A stretch of DNA of 64,000 nt from Blastobasis lacticolella (Eukaryota > Arthropoda > Insecta > Lepidoptera > Blastobasidae): contig LR990053.1 of assembly GCA_905147135.1 (NCBI GenBank), forward strand, positions 16,380,501 through 16,444,500, given 5' to 3'. Positions 9,146 to 20,565 of the stretch are shown piece after piece. Within the stretch, counting starts at the first letter, position 1. Every line of letters starts with the position of its first letter. The translations under genes were made by a program, and so were the position numbers. Under the pieces are notes generated by a model. That model was not told where the DNA came from. It saw only the letters and a list, made by a program, of their open reading frames with translations, and did not search any database.

Positions 9146-11521
9146 ATGAATGGGGAAGAACTATTTTCCGGTATAAACGATGTCAATAATTTTATTTCAC
9201 GCATCAAGCGTCATTTTATTAGTAAACGCCTCACTGAAGAGGAAAAGATTGCAACGCTGCCGGCCTACCTATGCGGCCCGGCAGCGGCGTTTGTGAATGA
9301 ATACGAAGGAATAAATGAAACTTTCTCGTTTGATGATATAATATCTGCCCTGTCAGAAGAATTTTTACCCACAGTTAATTATGTGGAACAATTCTACTCT
9401 CGCCAACATTTGCCGGGCGAGGATATCTTAACTTTCTATTATAAGCTCTCAGAGATGGCTACAAGAGCGAAGATTGTTGACGAGAAAATATTTATAAGCA
9501 GCTTTCTTAAAAAAGCCCGAGGATTTTATGCACATAAAGTAAACTCCTCGCTAATAACATCAAAAGAGCAGTTAAAAGCGCTCATAAAGCAATTAATTAT
9601 GGTTTACGGGAAACCCGTAGACACGAATCCCAAAGTAAAATCTTCGAGCCTTCCATACGCCATGGATACCCATCAAAGCGTTCCAGTTCATTCCAATGAT
9701 CCAGTTCAGGGGTCACCAATCTTTCAAACCCCGCCTAATGTACATAGCGACACACCTCAAAGGCCGAGGGAACCAAGATATCCGCTAAGATCATATATAC
9801 GCCAACAGCAGCTGCCTCAGCAGCCACAACAGCAGGGATACTTTGAGCGGCAACAACCGCATACACGCCAGCGGGCGCAACCTCAGCAGCCGCAGCAGCA
9901 GGGAGACTTTGTGCAGCATCATATCAGAGGTGCATTTGCCACGCAGAACGCACCTATGATGCCACAGCCTTCTTCGGCTAATTTTGATACGGTCAGACCA
10001 TATATCTTATGTAGATTTGGAAGTAGCCAGGATATTCCTGCGTTAGTCGATACAGGAGCATCTATCTCTTGTGTATCGAAAAGTGTTGTGGATAGAATAG
10101 GCTTAAATATGATGAGCTGTGATGATATTTATGTCAAAGCCGTGAATGGCGCAAAAATTAACATTTTGGGAAAATGTAGCGAGATAATAAAGATAGATAG
10201 TAGGGAATATGTATTACCCCTAGTCGTAGTGGAACACCTAGGGTGTGAGGTCATAATTGGCCAAGATTTTTTGTATCGCCACATGGCAAGTATAGATTTT
10301 TCTCAAAAATGCGTGACATTGGGAAAGAACCATCACGTTAACTTTTTATTGAGGAGAAATATATGTAATGATAATGGGAATTTATACCAGGGTTCTCTAG
10401 ATTCATTAGGGCACCAGGAGCAATTTGATTATATTTATTATGCGTCCTTAAACGAAAGGGCTGCGTCTCCAAAATTAATAAATACCGTTACCTCTCCACA
10501 GCTTCCAAAGGACAAGCAGTTATCCTGGTTAAATGATAGTTTGCCTGGTCAGGATCGAGAGGAGTCAAGGAACCCGTCGAATGAACTCTTGGATAGATTA
10601 GCATTTGATAGTTCTAATTTTAGTCGGTCAAACGTGGTGACTACGGACGTGGGAACGTGTGATAAGGTTCCTTTTCGTAGTTTTCCAAGTCGTGTTTCGC
10701 AGGTGCAGAGCGAGAGTCCGAACACCCAGGCAGCGGAGATATTGGAGTTAGACGTAGTTAGATTATCTAATGTAGAACAGGATTTTGATTTGGCTCGTTG
10801 TGCAGGTCGTGAAAAGGTCATCACAGATTTTCTTAGTAAAAATCGTTTAGCTGAAGATAATCCGGCTCCGGTGATGAATACTATACCTCCAGATGGGTTA
10901 GATTTGTTCACGAGGGCCGAGAGTCAAACTCATAGTAAAGTTTTTGCTAGGCGTGCAGATGAAGTTTGTACTAGGTGTGCAGGTTGGGTTCGCGATATGA
11001 AACATGATAAGCTCTTGTGTAAAGGGGCTCGTCGTAGAGTCATGCTACGTGATGAGTGCATTGCATTCCTTTTGATAATGTTCGCTTATAATAGTAGTGT
11101 GAAGGTTTCCCCGTATATGATGGTTTTCGGCAGAGAGTCACTATCACCATATGACGCGGAGTTGCGGAGCAATTTAGGCAATGTTCGTGAAACTTTATCT
11201 CAGGAGATAAAAATGCGTGCTTTAACTAATGGCGTGATTGCAAATATTTCCAGAGCACAATTGAAACAGAAGCAGCTGTATGATCGGAAGGCGAGTTCGG
11301 TGCGTTTCGAGGTTGATGACCTCGTATTACTATATACACCCAGACGTCTTTCCGGTAAAACGTTTAAGTTATGTAGGTTATATAAGGGACCATATGTGGT
11401 GGTTAGGTGTATAAACAACAGAAATTATATAGTCAGAAAGTTGGGTAGAAGGCCAGCCAGACCGCAGGTGGTGCATGTCAACAGAATGAAGAAGTTCCAT
11501 GTTCGCCCGAGGGTGGTATAG
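9146..11521 (+). CDS. Gag-protease-integrase C-terminal fusion polyprotein
   Basis: One unbroken ORF, 791 residues from the first in-frame ATG (9146); the open frame extends upstream without ATG, and an ATG at 8958 opens a 39-codon reading in another frame that may be the original gag start. Residue numbers here count from 9116. Residues about 10-165 are a retrotransposon gag capsid region (FSGINDVNNFISRIKRHF). A Gln-rich linker follows, without a CCHC knuckle. DTGAS at about 312-316 is the retropepsin active site. After a linker, integrase C-terminal sequence appears (MFAYNSSVKVSP; GPY at about 758-760). RT, RNase H and the integrase DDE core are absent, yet the frame is kept. Confidence 0.85.
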   Translation: MNGEELFSGINDVNNFISRIKRHFISKRLTEEEKIATLPAYLCGPAAAFVNEYEGINETFSFDDIISALSEEFLPTVNYVEQFYSRQHLPGEDILTFYYKLSEMATRAKIVDEKIFISSFLKKARGFYAHKVNSSLITSKEQLKALIKQLIMVYGKPVDTNPKVKSSSLPYAMDTHQSVPVHSNDPVQGSPIFQTPPNVHSDTPQRPREPRYPLRSYIRQQQLPQQPQQQGYFERQQPHTRQRAQPQQPQQQGDFVQHHIRGAFATQNAPMMPQPSSANFDTVRPYILCRFGSSQDIPALVDTGASISCVSKSVVDRIGLNMMSCDDIYVKAVNGAKINILGKCSEIIKIDSREYVLPLVVVEHLGCEVIIGQDFLYRHMASIDFSQKCVTLGKNHHVNFLLRRNICNDNGNLYQGSLDSLGHQEQFDYIYYASLNERAASPKLINTVTSPQLPKDKQLSWLNDSLPGQDREESRNPSNELLDRLAFDSSNFSRSNVVTTDVGTCDKVPFRSFPSRVSQVQSESPNTQAAEILELDVVRLSNVEQDFDLARCAGREKVITDFLSKNRLAEDNPAPVMNTIPPDGLDLFTRAESQTHSKVFARRADEVCTRCAGWVRDMKHDKLLCKGARRRVMLRDECIAFLLIMFAYNSSVKVSPYMMVFGRESLSPYDAELRSNLGNVRETLSQEIKMRALTNGVIANISRAQLKQKQLYDRKASSVRFEVDDLVLLYTPRRLSGKTFKLCRLYKGPYVVVRCINNRNYIVRKLGRRPARPQVVHVNRMKKFHVRPRVV

Positions 11522-13895
11522 GCAGCGTCCGAAGATAAGCAGTGGACATTGCTTTTCTATTATTTCCTACCGGTCAGTAAGTTCTAGGGTGGAAACTAGT
11601 CATAGGTATTGTATTGTTCATTGGTATAGTCCGAAGAGCTTGCAGTGTTTACAAGGAGAGTTTTCGTTCTTCTCTTCTTCCATGAGGAAAAATTTCATAA
11701 CCCTCCTGATTTTCGTGGTAGGTTAATAAATATTTTTTCTTGACAGCGAGAGAATACAACTGGAGTAACTCTGTATACTGATGGTCTAATGATGATTCTC
11801 AAATTCTATACAGGATCAGAGATTTTTATGCTTATCCATTAGGGTAAATTTTATCATTTTTGGTCAAGCACTTCAAAGGTTCATTTTTTATCAATGAGGT
11901 AAAGTAAATTGGATAGAGGTTAGGTGTTGTAAGATACGGATATTTTTTTAATTGGGGTTTGGTCATCATCAAGTTGGAGTCATGTTATATTGGGTCTGAC
12001 GTTGGAAGTTCTAGAAGGATTTCCTATGGTTCCCAGTGTGTGATCCACTTAGGTGGTCGGGAGGCTATTTAGTTTATGGAAAGGATAAGCCTTTAGATAT
12101 TATAAACGAGTTATGGATAGTTCAGATTTATACTGGGAATAAAATGAAAAGATTTGTTTGAGTTGATCTCAAGGATATTTAATCGTGTATGGTGTATGTT
12201 TCTCTCCCTACCTTTTATTTAATGTATAATTTTTAATGTATGTCTTGTGTTTCCCATGTGGCGATTTCTTCACGATGTCGCGGTTGGTGAGCGGGCCACT
12301 ACTGTGGTGCGCTACACCAATCGTAAACGAGAGCCAAATGCGAGATGTTCCGAACGTGACATCTCTTCGCTGGTCGTTCACCAGCTTTATTGTTATTCGG
12401 CTAAAAGAAAATCAGCAAGTTTAATATCAAATATTTAAGAGAATGATTTATAAATATTTAAGTTTCAATAAGAAATTTTTTATAATCAATATGAACAATA
12501 GGGAAAGTTCTTGGGGTTTATTTCTCCATTTAGAAAGAAAGGGGTATACTTTGTATTCGTCTCTTTGGGTACAATTACTTTTTCAGTATATGGACGATCG
12601 CTTTGGATTTTTTTTTTATTTTTCAAAGGAAATAAATTCGCGGTCCATACCTGATGAAGTGGAGGGGTGATCCAACCGGTTCACTCGTTCACGAGTGCTT
12701 GTACGCATTTGTCCTAGGAATATGCCGACTTAGGGGCTTGATAGGTCACACTTATTTTTGTAGGCAACCATTCTAATTCCCATATGGGATATGGTGCGAC
12801 ATGTGTTGTCACAGCTGTCATTTATAGTCTGACCAGAGATTTGGATTGAGTAGGAGCATAGAGTTGGCATATGAATTTAAGGGACATCTTTATAGTAAGC
12901 TCTTCTTGGGTTGACCATAGACTTACAATATCTCTTTGGTATCAATGGGGTCACAGATTCGGTCAGGGACCAATTACGAATTTAGGAAGGTTGTCAATGT
13001 CTCGTTTGACCACAGACCAATTAATCTTTTTGCTTATCTGTGTACCAGGTCGGTTCACAGACACGGTCGTGGACCAACCAGTTTTCTGAAATAGGTTATA
13101 TAATATTAAAGTTGCGTGGGTTTGGTATATTAACCTGACATTGACATTATAAGTTATTTTATAGTAGGAATATTTCATTGAATGATTTGATATGGGAAGG
13201 TGTTCTTGGTTTGCAGATTGTAGGAAGTCGTAATGTGCAGTTTTACAGCAATTATTTTTTGCTCTAACTACAACTTGCTGATTTTCGTTCTGTTTGCATG
13301 GCTCGTACATATTGTTGTATTATTTCTTTTTATGGATTTCATATAAAGATGTTTAAAGATAAGTTACTATTAAGGATCGAAGGAAGGCCATATTGTTTAA
13401 TTGATAATGGACAAGTCAACTATAATATACAGATAGACTATGGTTATTATGACAATATTTGATTAATGTTAAAGTATTTATTTATGAAAATATGGCCATT
13501 CTGCGGTGAAAAATATTTTTCTTCATACATGTATAAGGTTAAGGCAGATTATGGTTAGAACTTTGCATTGTTAAAGGATTATTTGAATTTTGCTTTGAAG
13601 AAGTAAATAAGTCAAGACAGTTTTGTGATAAGGTTCTGTAGGCCTTGTGCAGATTGGCATGGTTTTTTACGGGGTTTTGCCCAGCCTTGCTTTTGGGAGA
13701 TGGCTCCCAAAAGCAAAATCCGTAGCAGGGTTCTTCTGCACAATGCCGGTAGTTAGATTGATTCCCCGTTTAGGTAGAATAATTTAAGTCTTAGTAAGTA
13801 GTTATTAATCCGATATTAGGATTTAATCATTGTATTCGAGGGGATTAAGAATATACTAAATTTTTTTAAGAAATTACTACTTAATTTCTTTATTT
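11522..13895 (+). other. 3' non-coding region of the LTR element
   Basis: 2.4 kb without a convincing ORF. It may include a decayed third ORF. Around 12893-13090, motifs like GACCA.AGACCAA and GGTC..AGATTCGGTCAGGG recur irregularly. A large hairpin lies near the 3' end. Confidence 0.4.
13641..13755 (+). other. Large stem-loop upstream of the polypurine tract
   Basis: A perfect 13-bp stem (13687-13699 with 13704-13716, loop ATGG) is continued outward by imperfect pairing of TACGGGGTTTTG with CAAAATCCGTA and of TTGTGCAGA with TCTGCACAA. Confidence 0.7.
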
Positions 13896-13909
13896 GGGGC
13901 GGGGGTAGA
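13896..13909 (+). promoter_or_regulatory. Polypurine tract
   Basis: GGGGCGGGGGTAGA directly precedes the 3' LTR, the standard plus-strand primer position. Confidence 0.75.
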
Positions 13910-14308
13910 TGTAGCGTGTGTGCTCATGCAGGCCTTAGGTAAGGACGGGTTCTAGGACAGGTAGGTGTCGGAGGCCGTATGTTTGGACGGGCTCTAAGTT
14001 AGGTAGGCATTCGGGTTGGCCTGCTGCTCCTATAGGGTAACCGGGGCTCTAGTCGGTTAAGTAGGTTAGAGCAAATAGGATATAGGCGTGTAGGTTTAGA
14101 TAGGTCGGAGCAAGTAGGACGCAAGCTATTAGCTTGCGTCTATGGGCACACATAGCACTGGCTAGGTGGTAATTCAAATGTATTCCATTTGAATTAGATC
14201 TAAGGTATTATATGTATTTTATATCATTCTTTAAACCAAACTGATCAATACAGTATCTATTAATCCTTTGCATTTTTATTTAAACTCAATATAGCAAACA
14301 TTGCTACA
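13910..14308 (+). repeat. 3' LTR
   Basis: 399 bp, matching the 5' LTR base for base as far as I can read, and followed by the second GTAC target copy. Confidence 0.92.
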
Positions 14309-14499
14309 GTACCTACTTTTGTATGTAATAAAGTAATAATTGTAAACAAATCACGTAGGACTCTCTCATCATCCATTTCTTGGCCTCCTCCCAATATCTC
14401 TCGCAGAGACATTGCTAACAACGTGATATTATAAACATACTAATCGCATTACGATTACTTTCAATAGCGACCAGTTCGTATCATTTCATCAGTGTTGCT

Positions 14500-16880
14500 A
14501 TTTTTTTTTTTTTTATTGTAGGATATCCAACAGCACAATTTACATTTCATGTATAACAATAGTTCGTGTATATTTTATATAAGCCAATAATAGGATATCA
14601 CAACAGGTTAAACAAATGTACGATTAACAAAGGAGACGTATGCCATCTTAAAGTAAAAGCAAAAATTACAAAAACAAAAAAGAAAAGTAAAAGTAAAATG
14701 GTGCTAAAGTGTAGGTTTGATATTTAATATAAGTATTAAGTATACAGCATATAATACATAATATTAATACACAAATAATTAGATAATTGAATAGATGCAA
14801 AATACATAATAACATAGATACATTATACTTACTAAAGAATTTATCTATCTATCTACTTATATGTATGAGAGTAGGCTCATTCAGGCACGTACCTTCCGAG
14901 TGTAAACTTTATCCGTTTAGTGGATCTAACCTATATTTTAGTATATCCATGATATTTTTTCTAAACGTGGGCTTAGATAGTGCAAAAATATCTACCTCGG
15001 AGAACATTTCGTTGTACGTTCTTGCCACTCGTGAGAAAAATTCGTTTTGACCATAAATGGTTCGACTTGTGGGCACATTCAGCAGTCTGTAAGATGATTG
15101 TCTTAAGCGACGATGTGGTGTATTTATGCAAATCAGAGAAGTTAGACAGGGACAGTTTAAATTTGAGTTAATTACGTCATGTAGGAACAAATTATCAAGA
15201 AGAATACGTCTATCTTTCAATGTTAGTAATTCATGATAACTACAAGCACTTTCGTACGAGTCAAAACTTCTTTTTGATTTGAAATTTAAGTACTTGATAA
15301 ATATAGTTTGTATTCGTTCGATTTTCTTTATGTAAATGTTGTATTTCGGGTTCCAAATTACGCTTGCAAATTCTAATATGCTACGAACGTACGCATAATA
15401 AATTACTTTAATGCACAACATATTAGTAAAAGGCTTGCATATCCTCATTACGAATCCTAGATTTCTATAGGCACGATTAATAATTCCATTTATGTGCTTA
15501 TCGAAAATCAATTAACTGTCCAGCTTTAACCCCAGATCACGCACTTCAGAGACTCTTTGGATTTCGTGATCGTTGATAAAGTATGCATGAGTAATAGGTT
15601 TTGATTTACGTGTGAACGTAACAACCACACATTTGCTGATGTTAACGTTTATTCTGTTACGACTATAATACTCTGCTAGCCTGTTTAAGTCCTCTTGCAA
15701 ATACAAACAGACCATTGCTGTATTTACTTTCATAAATACCTTTTTGTCATCTGCATATAAAAGGTAGTTTGAATATTTAAAACATGTATCTATGTCGTAG
15801 AGATAAGCGTTGTAGAGCAGAGGACCCAAATGGGAGCCCTGGGGGACGCCAGAAGGAACAGTAACAAAATTGGATTTATGACTGCCCACAACGACAGCCT
15901 GCCGCCTATTAAAGACATATGAAGTGAACCATCTGTGAAGATCTCCATGGATGTCTAGAGATTGTAATTTCATTAACAGAATGACGTGATCCACACGGTC
16001 GAACGCTTTTTCGAAATCCGTGTATATCACGTCAATCTGCGAGTGTTGATCCATGTTTCTTAAAGTGTAATGTAAAAATTCACTCAGATTGGTATTAACC
16101 GACCTCTTTTTTAAAAACCCGTGTTGTTTGTCGGTAATGTTCTCCGATATCGTAGAGTAAACTGTATCATAAACAATTTTTTCAAATACTTTGCCAATAG
16201 TGTTTAGTTTAGATATAGGGCGGTAATTAGGTATAACGCACTTCGAACCTTTCTTATGGATTGGGATGATATATGCCTCCTTCCATATGATAGGAAAAAC
16301 TCCCTTCTGAATTGAGCGATTAAACAAAATCGATATTGGTTCGGATATTGTGTCGGCGCATTTCACCAAAAAGATTGGGGGTATATTATCACTGCCTGGT
16401 CCCTTATTTAGGTCTAGTTTTAAAATATATTTACTAACTATATCTTTAGTAATAGAGACTGTGTGCACATAGCCATTGTCTCCAGATGGAGGTGGCTTTA
16501 AATACATGTCGGGTGAAAAGGAAGAATTGGTATTGAAGACACTGTAAAAACACTTTCCAAAACTCTCACAAATATCAGCAGCATTACTAAATTTTTCAAA
16601 GCCATCAGTCATGGTCTTAGGATATCCAGTGTTACCGCGGACACCCCGCATAGATTTAGCGTAGTGCCATATCAATTTTGGATCACGTTTTAGACTTTCT
16701 TGGGAGGTTTCAACGTATTCTCTCAAACAAAGGTCCATCATTTTCTTCTGTCTCGCTCTAAGGTAGGAGAATTCGTCATAATCACGAGGATTACGATATT
16801 TTTTCCATTTTCTATGCACTTTGTATTTTTCTTTAATTAACTTTTTTAAATTAGTTGTAAACCAAATAGGAAATAGGCTT
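14500..16880 (-). mobile_element. 5'-truncated LINE, jockey/CR1 supergroup
   Basis: The minus-strand element has its poly(A) visible as a T run at 14501-14515. The left flank (to 14498) and the right flank (from 16885) are contiguous at 35895-35920 in unit 2, so it inserted after duplication. The endonuclease domain is missing at the 5' end. Confidence 0.8.
14909..16875 (-). pseudogene. LINE reverse transcriptase, one internal stop
   Basis: The frame opens near 16875 with PIWF and runs through a complete RT domain: DLNKGPGSDNIPP, HKKGSK...NYRPIS, YTDFEKAFDRVDH, SGVPQGSHLGPLLYN and LLYADDKKVF. A single in-frame TAA at 15512-15514 interrupts it just after LGLKLDS; the same frame then continues about 200 residues (LIFDKHIN ... 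ILEFASVIW) to 14909. Apart from the stop it is undamaged, indicating a young copy. The VPQGSHLGPLL form and the layout fit the jockey/Daphne-like group; the exact clade is unsure. Confidence 0.8.
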
Positions 16881-17099
16881 TAATTACAATAGGAAACATT
16901 GTTGTAAAAATTCGGTAAGGTAGAGGAGCGTCAACAACAGCATCGCAGCAGGCAGCATCGCTTTGCTCACGGTTCGAAATGGAATATCTGATACTTTTTG
17001 GTCACGCGAAATACGTTTTGGATACTTTGCTGAGATTTTGTCATGACCACCACAGCGGTGGTAGACTTTGTCTAAAATTTTCCAGGTTACAACAAAACT

Positions 17100-17980
17100 C
17101 TCGAAGTACGGTATCCTCAAGGGGCTCTGCAAATGGGTATCCAGCCTTTCTGTTTGGACGTAGCATCCAAGTCGATACCAAAACTATACCAAAACTATCA
17201 ATGCTGTATTACCCCAAGGTTCAGTGCTATTTCCCACGCAGTGAATTCTGAAAATCAATGATATGCTTAATATCCCCAGTATTCATTGCTATGTAGTAGA
17301 TGTTATACTGGCCGAGCAAATGTCTTTCGTTCCGAGGTGTCGGAAAGCCGAATAAGACTTGTGTCATAGATGAAACACACCCTTTGACCAAGTTTTTAAA
17401 TGGGACAGACTGAACCTGGTCGAATTCAACCCCTCAAAGACACAGACCTGCGCATTTTCCGCCAAAAAGGATCCTTCTGGCACGGTGCCGCCGGAACAAC
17501 CCTAACCATTTTAGAAAGTTTTGGTGTCGACGTATCGGACGGCGTGCGGTTCCGAAGTCACCTGAAAGGTAAGGCTAAACGAGCCTCGAACAAATTTGGC
17601 GTGCTTAACCGGTTAAAGCAATACTTCACCCCAAAGCAGCTCCTGTTGCTATGTGTGGCCACAAATGGTTGTTATTATCTTTGGGCCGGCGAAATTGCCG
17701 ACCTGCTTAATATTTTGGATCCCATACTGACAAGTAAGTTACAATCACTGGCTGACCGAAAGGACTTTGGCTCCCTGTTTGTATTCTATCGGCTAATGGA
17801 GAGTGTTCTAAGTAACTATTTGATCTGATACCCATAGCACAATTCTGCCTTTGCACCATCCGCCGCGGGCTGAGTGCATTGACAATGTCATTATACTCTA
17901 TCGTAAGAAAATACTTACTTTTGTAGTTTACGCTTAGGTCATACCCGAAGTAATTCCCCTGTCCATACCTAATCAACGAA
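17100..17980 (+). pseudogene. Decayed jockey-like LINE fragment (unit 1)
   Basis: Frameshifted RT pieces: LFGRSIQV, TGRANVF..EVSESRIRLV, LNLVEFNPSKT and YFTPKQLLLLC. The same family is at 24420-25340, 36105-36990 and, longer, 58815-61150. Non-functional. Confidence 0.65.
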
Positions 17981-18184
17981 TTTACTTGTCAGTTTATATA
18001 AATATGGACACCATTTAAATTTCTATTTAAACCCATTAATTTTCTAAAATATTCCGATTAGTCATTGATTAATGATTACAAACGCTAGGCAGATACTATG
18101 ATAAAACCACCGGTTTTCATAAAACAATGCGACTTCCTATGTGAGTGCCTATGCACTCCGCACATAACGCAACACGGACAGAAA

Positions 18185-18250
18185 CATGCAGGATGCATGC
18201 AGGACGCATGTAGGTCGCATGCAGGATGCGTGCAGGACACATGCACGCGA
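18185..18250. repeat. 11-bp minisatellite, six units
   Basis: CATGCAGGATG-type units follow one another with few changes. An identical array lies at 37186-37251. Confidence 0.8.
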
Positions 18251-18839
18251 CAGTGACGCGACACAATCAACTGACGGTTTACAAAGATCATTTAGCACGT
18301 AGCTGAAATCAGAATTAACTAGGATCTGTTTCCAAGTCGAAAAGTTAGAAAAATTATCTGTTGTAACATATAAATCAAAATTATAGTCTTGAAACTTTTT
18401 CTAGAATAACTTTTAGCGGGTCACTTATATAAAATATAATTCATCATCTTTGTTCACTATTTGAAAAGCTATTACATTTCCTAATCTATCAATAATTGAA
18501 TAACTTTTAGTGTATTATTATACTGAAATTTATGCAGCATTGCAATTCATAACCTCTGTAGCCGGATCTACTTATCAGCTCAAGTTTTATGACTAAGATA
18601 AGACCTATGTTTTACCTATGACATTGCAAGGTCTGTGCAGAATTGCTTATTGGCAGCGATAGCATGTAATTAGTTCTAAAATTGTAAGGTCATGAATACC
18701 AATTTAAATAATCAGAATTTATTAAAGATGTGCACATCTTGGGCTAATTAGTCGCTCAATTTCAGAAGTTTATATATTTTTTTATTTTTTTCTATTCCCA
18801 TTTCCACTATTCTCCAGCTCACAGAGCTCATATAGTTTA

Positions 18840-19135
18840 GGCTATTCACCGAAAGAGGGGACACCAGGCTGATTAGTACGGTAAGTTCGGCAGAGTAAGT
18901 TCAGTTTGGCGGTATACTTTTCAGCCTGGAGAGGGGAGTGCGGCGATGGTCCGACTTTGGGGAAACTGTAGGCATTTCCCAGTGCCCCATCGGTAAGCAC
19001 CGGGCTTGGGGAAACCACCGAAAAACCCAAGCCTGTACAGCCCGGCGTGAGTTACAAGCACCGATGATCGCTGAAAATAATTTTTTCAGCTCACACCGGG
19101 ATTTGAACCCACGCCTGACCAGTCTACTGAGCGAA
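18840..19135 (-). mobile_element. tRNA-Leu-like SINE, head truncated (unit 1)
   Basis: Minus strand. B box GGTTCAAATCCC remains near 19105, but the A-box end is cut at 19135. The body includes a palindromic GGTGGTTTCCCCAAGCCCGG region. The complete head is in unit 2. Confidence 0.6.
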
Positions 19136-19202
19136 CGACTGTACATCATTTCTGCGACGAACAATCTTCGATGATCGCCAATGCGATTTAACGAAACTGC
19201 GA

Positions 19203-19520
19203 TGTCATTTTACAACGATGTATTTAAAGTTCGACTTTACAAGACCGCGACGCACGTTACTGCGAAAAGGCGCTGGTTCGACTCAACAAAGGTTCGATGT
19301 ACTTTACAGCGTCATCACTAAACAGCGAAAACACAAACCCCGACGAACGTTACTGCGAAACGTTGCTGCTTCGAAACCAATAAACGTCGATGTACTTTAC
19401 AGCGTCATCTCTAAACAGCGGAAACACAAAATCCGACGCACGCTACTGCGAAACATTGCTGCTTCGAAACCAATAAGCGTCGATGTACTTTACAGCGACA
19501 TTTCTAAACTGCGAGACGTT
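19203..19520 (+). repeat. 93-bp tandem repeat with open frame
   Basis: Units beginning GATGTACTTTACAGCG start at 19296, 19389 and 19482, exactly 93 bases apart, with an older unit before them. 93 is 31 codons, so one frame stays open from 19218 to 19523 with repeated RRTLLR..A.S and VDVLYSVI.KQRKHK. Rich in CGACG and TGCGAAA. Absent from unit 2. Confidence 0.75.
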
Positions 19521-20393
19521 TAAATTGCGACGCACCGTACTGCGAAAGATAATCACTTCGATATTCCTACATTTCGATAGCGTCTGTTTGGCAACCCTTG
19601 TCCAAATGTGTCAAACACGTAAATTATAATTTGACAACAATTATTTAGTTTAACACAGTAAATAAATTGGTTAAAAATATTTTTTCTTGGACGTCCGTAT
19701 GTTTGTGTGTATGGATCCGTGTATGTGGCAGGGAAATTAGTCGAACAAATTTTAATTATCGTACCAGATTAATTTTTTTTTATTATTTAAGGTATTGCTT
19801 GGCGCTGTTTGTCAGTTAATATGACTGCTTAATTCACTATCGTTTAATAATTATTTATAAATAACTTAAATACGACTGTGTATTTGTGTATCTATATTTA
19901 TATACAAATGAAGATTAGCCTTAAGTCGTATGTAAAAAGTAGAGATCGGCGCATGCGCTATGTCAATTTTATCTTAGAAAATGGCGCGGAATTTAAATTG
20001 ATAAATTTTTTCTTGTTATTTTATTATTAAAGACTTAATAAAATTTTTAATCTTAAAATTTATGTAAATAACTGCTATGAGGCGTGCTCTTTTGGATTTT
20101 CCAAACTTTTTTCAAATCAGATGTGCTGAAAAAAACACCAGAAAATCTTTTCTTCAAAATTTTTGGCTAGTTCATTTTGCTCAAATTTTGTATTATGTTT
20201 GTTTAGATGCAATGATTCATAGAATATTATCGTGGGCTCCTTGCTCATAAAGAACCTCAAAGAGATTTGGCCATAAAACAATTTTCGTGTTTATTTAATT
20301 TAGTTATCATCTGCATGAATGTGAACTTTTGCCCGCGGAATTGAATGTAAAGATTCAAGTAAATTAAAATTGATCAATTTTTTACAATTGCAG
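19521..20393. other. No gene seen
   Basis: AT-rich sequence shared with 41205-41982. The common homology resumes at GTGTCAAACACGTAAATT (19608 and 41208). No feature recognised. Confidence 0.4.
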
Positions 20394-20565
20394 GTCGAAC
20401 ATGAATCGACCGGGAACTTCTCTTCCGCCGAAGCCGGAAAGGTACAAAACAAATATGTACGGCTCTTCGCAGCCCCCCCGCCTTCCTCCAGCAAACTTGG
20501 AAGAGACGCATATGTATTTATATTTCGGGAAGTCCCAAGCATCTCAAAAACTTCCCAGGAAATAA
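20394..20565 (+). pseudogene. Proline-rich exon-like segment (unit 1)
   Basis: Follows a good acceptor (TTTTTACAATTGCAG). The frame gives NMNRPGTSLPPKPERY and SSQPPRLPPANLEE, with PxxP motifs, then stops at 20563-20565. The upstream exon present in unit 2 (40727-40836) is missing here. Kept with almost no change in both units. It may derive from a peroxin-13-like N-terminal region, but that is a weak guess. Confidence 0.35.

Larger units (their letters stand above)
8472..14308 (+). mobile_element. LTR retrotransposon, gypsy-like, internally deleted
   Basis: 5837-bp element with 399-bp LTRs that look identical. It is flanked by a 4-bp GTAC duplication (8468-8471 and 14309-14312). The paralogous position in unit 2 near 35710 reads GTAAGTACCTAC with a single GTAC, the empty site. 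It encodes one ORF with gag, aspartic protease and only the C-terminal part of integrase; reverse transcriptase, RNase H and the integrase core are missing. Identical LTRs imply recent insertion, after the unit 1/unit 2 duplication. Mobility would need proteins supplied by a complete relative. Confidence 0.9.

Noticed and set aside
10549..10911. Minus-strand 120-codon frame within the gag-protease ORF
   Set aside because: Shadow of the plus-strand retrotransposon ORF.
11522..13895. An env gene in the LTR element
   Set aside because: No signal peptide, TM segment or long frame is visible in this region.
18185..18250. CRISPR-like array
   Set aside because: Units are directly adjacent 11-mers without spacers, in a eukaryotic genome.
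18085..18291. Minus-strand Cys-rich frame (CTHPACDLHASC) and its copy at 37075-37299
   Set aside because: Produced by the 11-bp minisatellite; no domain, no coding signal.
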